NCBI GenBank assembly: GCA_021838985.1
Contig: JAKCCC010000005.1
Span: 1-17,449, forward strand
DNA from: Planctomycetota bacterium
GTDB lineage: Bacteria > Planctomycetota > Phycisphaerae > WQYP01
Direction of reading: 5' to 3'
Length of the DNA: 17,449 nucleotides
Below the pieces are notes generated by a model. The model did not search any database. It was not told the origin of the DNA and was given only the letters and a program-made list of their open reading frames with translations. Both the position numbers and the translations under genes were made by a program. Shown here piece by piece: positions 1 to 8,025 of the stretch. Each line of letters begins with the position of its first letter. Positions within the stretch are counted from its first letter, which is position 1.

Positions 1-48
1 CCGTTTTCCGCGGGTGCGGCCGGATTGGGGGGCAGGGACATACCCCCG

Positions 49-66
49 GGCGGCGTGAATGCCGCC
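49..66 (+). other. GC-rich hairpin upstream of trxB
   Basis: GGCGGC (49-54) and GCCGCC (61-66) form a perfect 6-bp stem with a 6-base loop. It could be the end of a transcript entering from the left, but no U-run follows, so it is not a canonical intrinsic terminator. No gene can be supported in positions 1-180. Confidence 0.3.
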
Positions 67-183
67 GCTAAGACGTTTGGGGGGATGGCGCTGGCGCTGC
101 GGGCCGGCGTTCGCCAAAAAGTCCCGCCCCACCCTTTTCAGCGAAGGATCTGCACCCATTCTCCACATTCTTTGCGGGTCGAT

Positions 184-189
184 TATAAT
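184..189 (+). promoter_or_regulatory. Putative -10 box (TATAAT) for trxB
   Basis: A perfect TATAAT hexamer lies 37 bases upstream of the trxB start. No good TTGACA match exists at the expected 16-18 base distance (the 17-base position reads CTCCAC), so this would be a promoter with a weak -35 or one relying on an activator. The local drop in GC against very GC-rich surroundings supports it. Confidence 0.4.
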
Positions 190-226
190 AACGGGTCTTG
201 GGGACTTCCATACGAAAGAGAGTGCT

Positions 227-1213
227 ATGGCGGACATTGAGAAAACGGTGATCATCGGTTCCGGCCCGGCGGGTTGGACCGCGGCGCTCTACGCCGGCCG
301 CGCGAATCTGCACCCACTCGTCCTCGCTGGAGATGGCCTGACGCGTGAACGCATGCCCGGGGGCCAGTTGATGTTTACCACCGAGGTTGAAAATTATCCC
401 GGTTTTGTCGACGGTGTCGACGGCCAAAAGATGATGGCGGTGCTGCAGAAGCAGGCCGAGCGTTTCGGCGCCCGGGTACACAATGTTTTTGTGGTCCGGG
501 TGGATTTTGGTGCGCGTCCATTTCGACTCTGGCACGTCAACGAACTGGGAGGCGAAGAAGAGAAGCTGCTGCAAACGCAGAGTGTGATTATCTGCACCGG
601 CGCCAGAGCCAATTACTTAGGCTTGGAAAGCGAGCGGCGGTTTGAAAACAACGGCGTGTCCGCCTGCGCGGTATGCGATGGCGCCCTGCCGCGCTTCCGT
701 GACCAGCCGGTGGCCGTCGTCGGCGGCGGCGATTCCGCGGTGGAGGAAGGGACTTATCTGGCCAAATTTGCCAGCGTGGTATACCTGGTCCACCGGCGCA
801 GCGAGCTACGCGCCAGCAAAATCATGGCCCAGCGGGCCTTGTCGAATCCCAAGATTAAACCGGTTTGGAATACGGTGGTGGAGGAAGTGCTTGGCAACGA
901 CAACACCGGCGTCACCGGCGTGCGGATTAAGAATGTGCAGACCGGGCAGCGTACCACGCTGGAATGCCGCGGTCTGTTCGCAGCGATTGGCCACACACCG
1001 AACACCACTTTCCTGGAAGGGCAGTTGGAATTGAACGCCAAGAAATATATCGTGCTGAAAGACCCCTTCCGTTCCTGGACCAGCGTGGAGGGCGTATTTG
1101 CTGGCGGTGACTGCTGCGATCCGGTGTATCGCCAGGCCATTACCGCCGCCGGCATGGGCTGCAAGGCCGCCATCGATGCGGAGCGCTGGCTGGCCGAACA
1201 AGGCATATTGTAG
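227..1213 (+). CDS. trxB: Thioredoxin reductase (NADPH)
   Basis: This 328-residue flavoprotein reduces oxidised thioredoxin with electrons from NADPH in the cytoplasm. The FAD-binding GSGPAG motif is at residues 11-16. The redox-active CAVC pair (C147, C150) sits in the usual SACAVCDG context, the NADPH-binding GGGDSA is at 166-171 with HRR at 189-191, and the C-terminal FAD motif GVFAGGD is at 289-295. The length matches bacterial TrxB. The frame is open upstream to 59, but the ATG at 227 is chosen because the Rossmann strand begins directly after it, a purine-rich GAAAGAGAG precedes it, and a TATAAT box lies just upstream. No thioredoxin gene is in the window. C296-C297 just after the GGD motif are a small oddity. 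The family is certain; the exact start is very likely. Confidence 0.95.
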   Translation: MADIEKTVIIGSGPAGWTAALYAGRANLHPLVLAGDGLTRERMPGGQLMFTTEVENYPGFVDGVDGQKMMAVLQKQAERFGARVHNVFVVRVDFGARPFRLWHVNELGGEEEKLLQTQSVIICTGARANYLGLESERRFENNGVSACAVCDGALPRFRDQPVAVVGGGDSAVEEGTYLAKFASVVYLVHRRSELRASKIMAQRALSNPKIKPVWNTVVEEVLGNDNTGVTGVRIKNVQTGQRTTLECRGLFAAIGHTPNTTFLEGQLELNAKKYIVLKDPFRSWTSVEGVFAGGDCCDPVYRQAITAAGMGCKAAIDAERWLAEQGIL

Positions 1214-1219
1214 AGGCGT

Positions 1220-1241
1220 GTCCCGCCGCTTAAAGCGGGAC
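1220..1241 (+). other. Hairpin just after the trxB stop
   Basis: GTCCCGC (1220-1226) pairs with GCGGGAC (1235-1241) around an 8-base loop, starting 7 bases after the trxB stop. There is no T-tract after it, so it may be an mRNA 3'-end stabiliser or a weak or Rho-assisted terminator rather than a classic intrinsic terminator. Confidence 0.35.
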
Positions 1242-1286
1242 GGCGGCTGGAAACACCCTGCGGGCATGGAACACAGAACCAACAGC

Positions 1287-3128
1287 ATGAAACGACGTGA
1301 CGAACTTCGTAATATCGCGATTATCGCCCATGTGGACCACGGTAAAACCACCCTCGTCGATGCCCTGCTGCGCCAATCCGGCATGTTCCGCGCCGGCCAA
1401 TTAGCCGACCATACGCTGATTCTCGACAATAATCCGCTCGAGCGCGAGCGTGGCATCACCATCCTCGCCAAAAACGTGGCGATGAACTACACCGACACCA
1501 AAGGCGTATCCCGCAAAATCAACATTATTGATACACCCGGCCACGCCGATTTCGGTGGAGAAGTGGAGCGGGTGCTGAAAATGGCGGATGGGGTGCTGCT
1601 GCTGGTGGATGCCTTCGAAGGGCCTATGCCGCAGACCCGCTTTGTCCTGAAAAAAGCGTTTCATTACCACCTGAAACCCATCGTGGTGATCAATAAGGTG
1701 GACCGGCCCGACGCCCGACCCAATGAGGTGCTTAACGAAGTGTTCGATCTGTTCGTCGAATTACAGGCCGATGACGATGCCCTGGACTTCCCGGTGGTGT
1801 ACGCGTCCGGACGCGACGGTTACGCCTGCCTGGAGGCCGGCGGGCCCCATACCGATATGCGCCCCCTGCTGGAAACGATCGTTCAGAAACTTCCCGGCCC
1901 CGTGGCGGATCTGGATCAACCGCTGCAGATGCAGGTGACGAATATCGACTATAACGAATATGTCGGCCGGATCGGCATCGGCCGCGTGTTCAACGGCTAT
2001 CTGCGACGAGGCGAGAAAATCGCGCTGGTGAAACGCAATGGGAAAGTTGAGGCGCACACCACAGCGGACCTGTTCCTTTTTGCCGGGCTGAACCGCGCCA
2101 AAACCGAACACGTGGAAGCGGGCGATATCTGCGCGGTGGTGGGGATTGAGGATGTGGACATTGGCGATACCATCGCCGCGCCGGAACACCCCCAGGCCCT
2201 GCCGCTGATTGATGTCGATGAACCGACCTTAAGCATGATCTTCAGCGTCAACGACTCGCCCTTCGCCGGACGCGAAGGCAAATTCGTCACCAGCCGCCAC
2301 CTGCGCGAAAGGCTGTATCGTGAATTGCAGAGCAACGTGGCCCTGCAGGTGGAGGACACCGCCTCGCCTGACGCCCTGCGCGTCAGCGGGCGCGGCCTGC
2401 TGCACCTGGGCGTGCTTCTGGAAAACATGCGCCGGGAAGGGTACGAACTACAGGTGGGCAAGCCGAAGGTGATTTTTAAGCAGGTCGACGGCCATAAGTG
2501 TGAGCCGGTGGAAACGTTGGTCGTGGATGTGCCCGAACGGTTCGTGGGCGCGGTGATGGAAGGGGTCGGCAATCGGCGGGGGGAGCTCACCCGCCAGGAC
2601 ACCAAGGGGACGATGACCCACCTGGAGTTCACGATCCCGGCGCGGGGCCTGATTGGTCTGCGCACGCGGCTGCTGAACGCCACCCAGGGCGAGGCCGTCA
2701 TGCATCATAATTTCTATGATTACCAGTTCATCCGTGGCGCCTTGCCGGGACGGCAGAATGGCGTGATGGTGAGCATGGAAAACGGCGCCGCCAACGCGTA
2801 CGCGCTCGACACGCTCCAGGAACGCGGCACGATGTTTGTCAAGCCCGGCGACGCAGTGTACGAGGGGATGATTGTCGGCGAATACAACAAGGACAACGAC
2901 ATCACGGTCAATGTGTGCCGGCAAAAGCGGCTGTCCAATATGCGCACAACCGCCAGCGACAAAAATATCATCTTAAAGCCCCCGCGGGATATGTCCCTGG
3001 AAATCGCGTTGGAATATATTGAAGATGATGAACTGGTGGAAATTACCCCGCGGGCGATCCGACTGCGCAAGCGCTACTTGAAAGAAACCGAGCGGAAACG
3101 CTTTAGCCGTGCGGAAACGGCGGTGTAG
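1287..3128 (+). CDS. typA: Ribosome-associated translational GTPase TypA/BipA
   Basis: The 613-residue product is a translational GTPase of the EF-G superfamily. It binds the 70S ribosome and assists 50S assembly and stress or low-temperature growth in bacteria studied. G-domain motifs are all present: G1 AHVDHGKTT at residues 14-22, G2 region RERGITI near 53-59, G3 DTPGHADF at 82-89 and G4 NKVD at 136-139. Downstream come a beta-barrel domain II and the TypA-specific C-terminal part ([20 protein letters not shown] and [13 protein letters not shown]). The length matches E. coli BipA (607). The frame is open upstream to 1098, but that extension overlaps trxB; ATG 1287 immediately precedes the canonical [13 protein letters not shown] start, with ATG 1266 as an alternative. 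No strong Shine-Dalgarno is visible. It lies 73 bp downstream of trxB. Confidence 0.96.
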   Translation: MKRRDELRNIAIIAHVDHGKTTLVDALLRQSGMFRAGQLADHTLILDNNPLERERGITILAKNVAMNYTDTKGVSRKINIIDTPGHADFGGEVERVLKMADGVLLLVDAFEGPMPQTRFVLKKAFHYHLKPIVVINKVDRPDARPNEVLNEVFDLFVELQADDDALDFPVVYASGRDGYACLEAGGPHTDMRPLLETIVQKLPGPVADLDQPLQMQVTNIDYNEYVGRIGIGRVFNGYLRRGEKIALVKRNGKVEAHTTADLFLFAGLNRAKTEHVEAGDICAVVGIEDVDIGDTIAAPEHPQALPLIDVDEPTLSMIFSVNDSPFAGREGKFVTSRHLRERLYRELQSNVALQVEDTASPDALRVSGRGLLHLGVLLENMRREGYELQVGKPKVIFKQVDGHKCEPVETLVVDVPERFVGAVMEGVGNRRGELTRQDTKGTMTHLEFTIPARGLIGLRTRLLNATQGEAVMHHNFYDYQFIRGALPGRQNGVMVSMENGAANAYALDTLQERGTMFVKPGDAVYEGMIVGEYNKDNDITVNVCRQKRLSNMRTTASDKNIILKPPRDMSLEIALEYIEDDELVEITPRAIRLRKRYLKETERKRFSRAETAV

Positions 3129-3360
3129 TTGCAGGTTGAAGGTTCCAGGTTTCTGGACTCGGTCGCGGAGACCCGACCTAAAGCCCGGCGAGTGGCGCAA
3201 TTGACATCCGCGGTCCTGGTGCGTGTTTCCCGCCCGAGACTGAAGGCCAGATGCTTGCTACCCCATGCTCCACGCTCCCTGGCCACCGCGGGAACTTGCA
3301 ATCTAAAATCCGAAATCTGCCTCGGCCCAATGCTGGCTGCGGATCTCCAAGGTTTCGTCC
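3129..3360 (+). repeat. Intergenic patchwork of short degenerate repeat motifs
   Basis: No gene is supported here. The spacer begins with repetitive GGTTGAAGGTTCCAGGTTT-like DNA (around 3135-3152). It then has an imperfect palindrome around GGTCGCGGAGACCCGACC (3161-3178), a CCATGCTCCACGCTCC-like stretch (around 3263-3278), and an A/T-rich AAAATCCGAAATC tract (3305-3317). Such low-complexity words look like degraded members of dispersed intergenic repeat families. Thirteen bases of the last motif recur with one mismatch at 16645-16657, inside the coding linker of the CobC-CobQ fusion. AAGG at 3349-3352 may serve as ribosome binding site for the next gene. Confidence 0.4.
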
Positions 3361-4074
3361 ATGCCTAGAATTGATGTACACAATCATTTTTTACCGGCCA
3401 TCGATGATGGTTGCCGCACCTTCGAAGATTCCCTGACCTGCGTGCGTACGATGATGGCGCATGGCTACGATCGTTTTTTCCTTACGCCGCATATGGGCGC
3501 GAAGGAATTTGGCACGCTCACACCCGCGCTCCTGCGCCGCGCGGTGGCGCGGTTTCGCCGGCGGATGGCCCAGGAGGGCGTCAGCGCCGTATTCCGCGCC
3601 GGCGGGGAACTGCGGCTGTCACCCCGTATCCTGGAGTGGAATGACCGGTCCGCAGTGCCCACCTACGGCGGCAACACGTCTTACTGCCTGGTGGATTTGT
3701 GGGAGCCGGATTGGCCGCCTTGGGCTGATGCGGCTATGGCCTGGCTGCAGGAGCGAGGGCTGACCGTTATTTTAGCCCATCCGGAGCGGATGAAATGCCT
3801 CCAGGATGATCCCGGTTTCATTGAGGTATTGGCCCGACGCGGAATATTATTCCAGGGCAATTTCGGTCCGCTGGGCGGCTCGGAATCCGACGCCATTCGT
3901 CTTCTGGCCGAACGATTCTTGCGGGATGGCCGATATTTTCTTCTCGGCTCGGACTGCCATCGTCCCGAGCACTTGCCCACTCGCCTGGCCGGTCTTCAGC
4001 GGGCCTTGGAACTGGTCGGCTCCGCCACGCTGGAAACGCTGACCACAACCAACGCCGCACAATTATGGGTATAG
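3361..4074 (+). CDS. CpsB/YwqE-type PHP-domain protein (tyrosine-protein phosphatase family)
   Basis: The 237-residue protein matches the PHP-fold, metal-dependent phosphotyrosine phosphatase family (CpsB, CapC, YwqE), which dephosphorylates bacterial tyrosine kinases controlling capsule or exopolysaccharide export. The opening IDVHNHFLPAIDDG supplies H7, H9 and D15-D16. Further metal-site motifs are TPH (H44), GGEL (E83), HPER (H140) and SDCH (D198, H200), so the trinuclear site appears complete. No signal peptide is seen, as expected for a cytoplasmic enzyme. The length is typical (about 240-260). The ATG is the first in frame and directly precedes the family start. No polysaccharide-export or BY-kinase gene is nearby, so it is an orphan, and the true substrate could be another phosphoester. 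Family assignment is confident, substrate is not. Confidence 0.82.
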   Translation: MPRIDVHNHFLPAIDDGCRTFEDSLTCVRTMMAHGYDRFFLTPHMGAKEFGTLTPALLRRAVARFRRRMAQEGVSAVFRAGGELRLSPRILEWNDRSAVPTYGGNTSYCLVDLWEPDWPPWADAAMAWLQERGLTVILAHPERMKCLQDDPGFIEVLARRGILFQGNFGPLGGSESDAIRLLAERFLRDGRYFLLGSDCHRPEHLPTRLAGLQRALELVGSATLETLTTTNAAQLWV

Positions 4075-4104
4075 GCCGCCGTTAGCGCGTCCGCGTGCGG
4101 AATG

Positions 4105-4668
4105 GTTCGAGTGATTGGCTGCTCGATGAGCGCGACCGTTCCCACGAACTTGTTGAGCCGCGAACTACCGAGAAATACTTCGGGTTGACCGGAGTCCAGG
4201 GCGCTGGTAAAGAGTGATTTGTGAAATGCAATACGACGACATGCCCTCCTCGATGGCGCCTTGGGCGACGAAATTGACGATCTGAACCGCGCGCCACTGG
4301 CCCAACCGGTGAACGCCGGTCGATGCGCTGTTCCAGCACCGCCGGATTCCACGACAAATCGAGAGTCACGACCACCGAGGCGGCAGGTTGCAGGTTCAGC
4401 CCCACACCCCCGGCGTCGGTGGAGAGAAACGCCCGATACTTTCCGTCGCGGCGAAAGCGATCGAGCCGTGCTGGCCGCTGGTTGCCCGGCACACCGCCAC
4501 GGAACAGTGCGTGCTGCCAGCCGCGATCTTCCATCCGCCGTCGGGCATCATCGGGACAAGGGAATTCTTGTCCAAACCGGCTGGCAGATCGCGGGCGGCC
4601 GGATCTTTTTTGCGTCGAATTTTGCGTCGAATCAGGAAGGGCGCCAGCGTGCGGCCGATGGCGTCCAG
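4105..4668 (-). pseudogene. Remnant of SNF2-family DNA/RNA helicase C-terminus
   Basis: Read on the - strand, pieces in different frames assemble into a SNF2 C-terminal half. GRTLAPFLIRRKI and ARDLP (around 4575-4665) come first, then WQHALFRGGVPGNQR, motif V STDAGGVGLNLQ and WNPAVLEQRIDR (about 4320-4520). After a frameshift near 4310-4325 the text continues HRLGQWRAVQIVNFVAQG-IEEGM (motif VI region). After a second shift near 4220-4235 it reads KSLFTSALDSGQPEVFLGSSRLNKF. The step from the DLP segment to the GGVPG segment is far shorter than in intact relatives, implying an internal deletion, and the whole N-terminal ATPase lobe is missing. It converges on the PHP gene. This is clearly decayed, not a functional gene. 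Confidence 0.8.
4609..4632. repeat. 12-bp perfect tandem duplication in the helicase remnant
   Basis: TTTGCGTCGAAT occurs twice in direct succession (4609-4620 and 4621-4632). On the - strand it duplicates four codons in frame, giving the RRKIRRK repeat. It is probably a replication-slippage event accumulated after the helicase lost function. Confidence 0.75.
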
Positions 4669-5028
4669 TTTCTTATATCGACTTTTGCCATTTTTCCGTA
4701 GCGTAAATGGTCGAATCCTTCGGCAATCGCGGCGGCAGGGCGAGTTTTGGCACACCCCGTCTTTTATACGAGCGTGCAAAAGTCCACGCCCATTCTAAAA
4801 GGCCCACGAAATCACGCTTCGCGGTTCCTCCGGAATCGGCAAAAGTCGAGCGATGGGTGTGTTGTTAAAGGCGCTGGGGAGCGGAGTTGACGCCGCCCAG
4901 GCCGCGGTGTAGCGTGTTGTCGATCCGTGCCGCCTTCTATCTATTTCGAACGGATAGTGGGGCCCGCCATATTCCGGTCGGGGGAGAAGGGTTGATCACC
5001 CAAGAATTAGATTAAGGAAGAAAGACGC
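4669..5028 (+). other. Gene-free stretch upstream of the beta-helix gene
   Basis: No intact gene is visible. The part adjoining the helicase remnant (to about 4790) may hold unrecognisable helicase sequence on the - strand. A weak promoter-like pair occurs at TTGACG (4887-4892) and TAGCGT (4910-4915) with 17-base spacing; the -10 match is poor. At the right end AAGGAAG (5014-5020) is a convincing ribosome binding site 8 bases before the next start. GATTAAGG and neighbouring AT-rich bases form the likely 5' untranslated region. Confidence 0.4.
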
Positions 5029-7167
5029 ATGATGGAATACTATGTCTCCACGCATGGCAATGACAATTGGTCGGGGCAGCTGCCGGCGCCGAACGCCCGG
5101 CAAACCGACGGGCCGCTGGCCACGCTGCGCGGGGCGCGGGATCGGTTGCGCGCCCTCACCACACCGCCGCGCTCCTCGATGGGCTGGCCGCTGCCCGCCT
5201 GGGGCCAGGCCCCCTGGACGCCGCGGGGAGTGCCCGGCCCGATCACCGTCCACATCCGCGGTGGGCGCTATTTCCTGCCGGAACCGCTCACGTTCGGACC
5301 CGAAGATTCCCTGCCCGTGACCTACGCGGCTTATGCCGGCGAAAAGCCGATCCTGGACGGTGGCCAGCCCATCACCGGCTGGCGAATGGAGCAGGTCAAC
5401 GGCGTTACCGCATGGGTGGTGGACCTGCCCGAGGTGGCGGCGGGCCAGTGGTATTTCCATTCGCTGTTCGTCAATGGCCAGCGCCGCCCGCGGCCCCGAT
5501 GGCCCAAGGTGGGGTTTTATCACGTTGAAAGCGTGCCGCGCTTGACGCCGGCCACGCAACTGACGGATGGCAACGACGCGTTCGTGTGCGCTCCTGGCCA
5601 TATCCGGGCCTGGAAGAACCTGACCGATGTGGAGGCGGTACTGCTGCATTTGTGGGTGGACGAACACATGCCGATCGTGTCGTTCGATGAGGCCACGCGG
5701 CTGGTGAAATGCGCCCGGCGCAGCGTGTTCAAAATCGAAAAGGACAGGTACTACGTGGAGAACGTGTTTGAGGCGCTGACCGAGCCGGGGCAATGGTATC
5801 TGGACCGCCCCACGGGCCGGCTGTACTACCTTCCCCTGCCCGGGGAGGATCTGAGCACGGCGGAGGTGTTTGCGCCGCGCCTGACGCAGTTGCTGCGCCT
5901 GGCGGGACAGCCCGGGGAGGGGCGGCGCGTGCAGTTCCTCCAGTTCCGCGGGCTGACCTTCCAGCACACGGACGCGGTCCGGCCCCGCCCCCGATGCGGC
6001 CACGATCCGGGGGACGTGGAGCCACCGGCCGGGGCGGAGGCCTATGGGCAATCCGTGGAAAACGCTTCCGGTCCACAGGCGGGCGAGCATATACCCGGGG
6101 TGCTTTACCTCGAAGGAGCCCATGGCTGCGCCATCGAAGATTGCGCCATCGAACAGGTCGGCTGGTATGCGGTGGAGCTGGCGGACGGCTGCACGGCCAA
6201 TCGTATCGTGGGCAACGAATTGGCCGACCTGGGCGCTGGCGGCGTAAAGCTCAATGGCGCCAACGCCCGGGGGCCGCTGGAGCGCCGCACCGGAAACAAC
6301 CTCATCACGGATAACCACATCCACCACGCGGGGCGCGTGTTCCACCAGGCGGTCGGCGTGTTCAGTCGCCATGCGTTCGGCAATGTCATCGCCCACAATC
6401 ACATTCACGATCTGTACTACAGCGGCGTCTCGGTCGGCTGGATCTGGGGCTTCGCCGAAAATGTTTCGAAGAACAATCGCATCGAGAAAAACCATATTCA
6501 CCATCTCGGCTCGGGTTGGCTCAGCGACCTGGGGGGCATTTATACGCTGGGCGTGCAGCCCGGGACAGTCCTTCGCGGCAACGTCATCCACGATATCGAG
6601 CACGCGGAGTACGGGGGCTGGGCGATTTATCCCGATGAAGGTAGTTCCCACCTCGTGATTGAAAACAACATTTGTTACAACACCAGCAGCCAGGTTTTCC
6701 ACTTGCATTACGGCCATGAGAACATCGTGCGCAACAACATCTTCGCGCTCGGACGGGAGGGCGTGGTGCTGCTGAGCCGCGACGACGCCACGGTCGCTTT
6801 TTCACTTATGTGCAACATTCTCGTGGCGGACGGCCAGCCGCTGTACGTGGATGGTTACGGCCACAAACTGAAAACCCCTAATCCCACTATTGATTTGAAC
6901 GTCCTCTGGGATGTTTCCCGCTCTCCAATCATTGGCCGCAGTGGTAAAAACGACCATGGTCACCTCGCCACCGACGCGACGATTATCGATATCGATCGGT
7001 GGCGGAAGCTCGGTAATGACCGTCACAGCCTAGTCGCGGATCCGTTATTGGGCGGTTTGAAGCAGTGGGATTTCACGTTGGAGCCCGAAAGTCCCGCGCT
7101 GGAGCTTGGTTTTAAGCCCATTGATGTTTCCGACGTCGGTCCCCGCCCGCCGGAGAAAAGGCAATAG
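5029..7167 (+). CDS. Right-handed parallel beta-helix protein, GH141-like glycosidase
   Basis: The 712-residue protein opens with YYVSTHGNDNWSG and a segment pairing a DGPLATLRGARD stretch with VHIRGGRYFL and ITGW motifs. This is the usual entry of carbohydrate-active beta-helix proteins resembling GH141 (alpha-L-fucosidase/xylanase) and related families. Residues about 355-610 show repeated coils of the N-x-I-x-x-N/H type (NHIHHAG, NHIHDLYYSG, NHIHHLG, NVIHDIEHAEYGG, NNICYNTSSQ, NNIFALG), typical of pectate-lyase-like folds. A Pro/Gly-rich insertion (about 318-345) interrupts the helix. Start: tandem ATGATG with AAGGAAG 8 bases upstream. There is no signal peptide, so it would act in the cytoplasm on imported oligosaccharides. 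It heads a same-strand cluster with SGNH hydrolase, UroD-like and dehydrogenase genes. The fold is confident; the glycosidase family and substrate are inference. Confidence 0.8.
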   Translation: MMEYYVSTHGNDNWSGQLPAPNARQTDGPLATLRGARDRLRALTTPPRSSMGWPLPAWGQAPWTPRGVPGPITVHIRGGRYFLPEPLTFGPEDSLPVTYAAYAGEKPILDGGQPITGWRMEQVNGVTAWVVDLPEVAAGQWYFHSLFVNGQRRPRPRWPKVGFYHVESVPRLTPATQLTDGNDAFVCAPGHIRAWKNLTDVEAVLLHLWVDEHMPIVSFDEATRLVKCARRSVFKIEKDRYYVENVFEALTEPGQWYLDRPTGRLYYLPLPGEDLSTAEVFAPRLTQLLRLAGQPGEGRRVQFLQFRGLTFQHTDAVRPRPRCGHDPGDVEPPAGAEAYGQSVENASGPQAGEHIPGVLYLEGAHGCAIEDCAIEQVGWYAVELADGCTANRIVGNELADLGAGGVKLNGANARGPLERRTGNNLITDNHIHHAGRVFHQAVGVFSRHAFGNVIAHNHIHDLYYSGVSVGWIWGFAENVSKNNRIEKNHIHHLGSGWLSDLGGIYTLGVQPGTVLRGNVIHDIEHAEYGGWAIYPDEGSSHLVIENNICYNTSSQVFHLHYGHENIVRNNIFALGREGVVLLSRDDATVAFSLMCNILVADGQPLYVDGYGHKLKTPNPTIDLNVLWDVSRSPIIGRSGKNDHGHLATDATIIDIDRWRKLGNDRHSLVADPLLGGLKQWDFTLEPESPALELGFKPIDVSDVGPRPPEKRQ

Positions 7168-7294
7168 GAATGATTGGCGCTGGAATAATCGCGTTTGAAG
7201 TCCACCGACTCGAAATTCGGCTGCGGCGGGTTATCGGCGATACCGCGTAGTATTGACGATGGTTGCGTTTGTCCTTGGAGTTCAGGAGGCCCGA

Positions 7295-7432
7295 ATGAAT
7301 CGAACAGCCCACGTTTCGGAAGGCCATCGGTCGTCGACGCCGCGGCGAGCCATCGACTTCGAATGGGATGAGCTGGGCGACCTTGCCGACTATCGGTTGG
7401 GGATGACGGTCCCCAAGGTGAGGCGGCTATGA
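7295..7432 (+). CDS. Small ORF, 45 residues, coupled to the SGNH hydrolase gene
   Basis: I do not recognise this product. ATG 7295 follows a perfect AGGAGG (7284-7289) at 5-base spacing, and the TGA (7430-7432) overlaps the ATG of the next gene in an ATGA arrangement. The peptide has a basic, Ser/Thr/Arg-rich first half and an acidic middle (IDFEWDELGDLADYRLG), with no membrane segment. It may be a genuine small protein, a leader providing translational coupling, or the C-terminal scrap of a larger lost gene that happens to keep a start. The strong ribosome binding site, unusual in this window, argues for translation. Confidence 0.45.
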   Translation: MNRTAHVSEGHRSSTPRRAIDFEWDELGDLADYRLGMTVPKVRRL

Positions 7433-8025
7433 ACCCGGTTCGTATCATGCCCTTCGGTGATTCAATCACGCGGGGTTTGATCATCCCGCCGCCCGGGTTC
7501 ATCCCGGGCGGATATCGGACCCGACTTTATCAGCGCCTGATCCGCGAATGGCAGCCGGTTGAATTTGTCGGTAGCGCCGACGATAACCCTGATCCCGACC
7601 GTCTGCCTTCACCGCATCACGAAGGACACGGTGGTTTTCGGATCGATGAGATTCAAGCTGGAATTGACGGCTGGCTGGCGGCGGCGCGGCCGGATCTTGT
7701 ATTATTGCACATCGGGACCAACGACATGGTACAAGACTACGACTTGGCCGGCGCCCCGGCGCGACTCGATGGACTGTTGGCTCACCTGCCGACGCGGGTA
7801 TTTGTAGCCCAAATCATCAGCAGCCTGGAGCAGCGGGTGCGCGACCGGATTGAGCGATTCAATGCCGCGGTACCGAGCATCGCAGCCCGGCACGGCGCCA
7901 CGGTGGTGGACATGTACCATGCCGTTGCGCCGAGTGATTTTTCCGATTCCTATCATCCGAACGCGGACGGCTATGCACGCATCGCCGATGCCTGGTTGGG
8001 GGCCATCACCGGGAGCCGCAAATGA
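7429..8025 (+). CDS. SGNH/GDSL-family hydrolase (probable carbohydrate esterase)
   Basis: The 198-residue protein shows all SGNH blocks: block I FGDSIT with nucleophile S12, the block II glycine in HGGFR (G69), block III GTND with N98, and block V DSYHPN giving D173 and H176. This is a complete catalytic set for an ester hydrolase, often a sugar acetylesterase in polysaccharide-degrading clusters. No signal peptide is present, so cytoplasmic action on imported acetylated oligosaccharides is plausible. AAGGTGAGG (7415-7423) precedes the ATG, which overlaps the stop of the 45-codon ORF. Its own stop overlaps the start of the UroD-like gene (ATGA), suggesting co-translation. The family is sure; the substrate is inferred from its beta-helix neighbour. 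Confidence 0.88.
   Translation: MNPVRIMPFGDSITRGLIIPPPGFIPGGYRTRLYQRLIREWQPVEFVGSADDNPDPDRLPSPHHEGHGGFRIDEIQAGIDGWLAAARPDLVLLHIGTNDMVQDYDLAGAPARLDGLLAHLPTRVFVAQIISSLEQRVRDRIERFNAAVPSIAARHGATVVDMYHAVAPSDFSDSYHPNADGYARIADAWLGAITGSRK

Noticed and set aside
59..226. N-terminal extension of thioredoxin reductase by 56 residues
   Set aside because: The extension is not family-like, while ATG 227 sits immediately before the FAD-binding strand and downstream of TATAAT.
1214..1286. Intrinsic terminator between trxB and typA
   Set aside because: A 7-bp hairpin is present but no T-tract follows, so it is listed only as a hairpin.
4996..6717. 573-codon open frame antisense to the beta-helix gene
   Set aside because: Shadow of a GC-rich coding strand; composition is low-complexity and no family motif is seen, while the + strand has clear beta-helix coils and a ribosome site.
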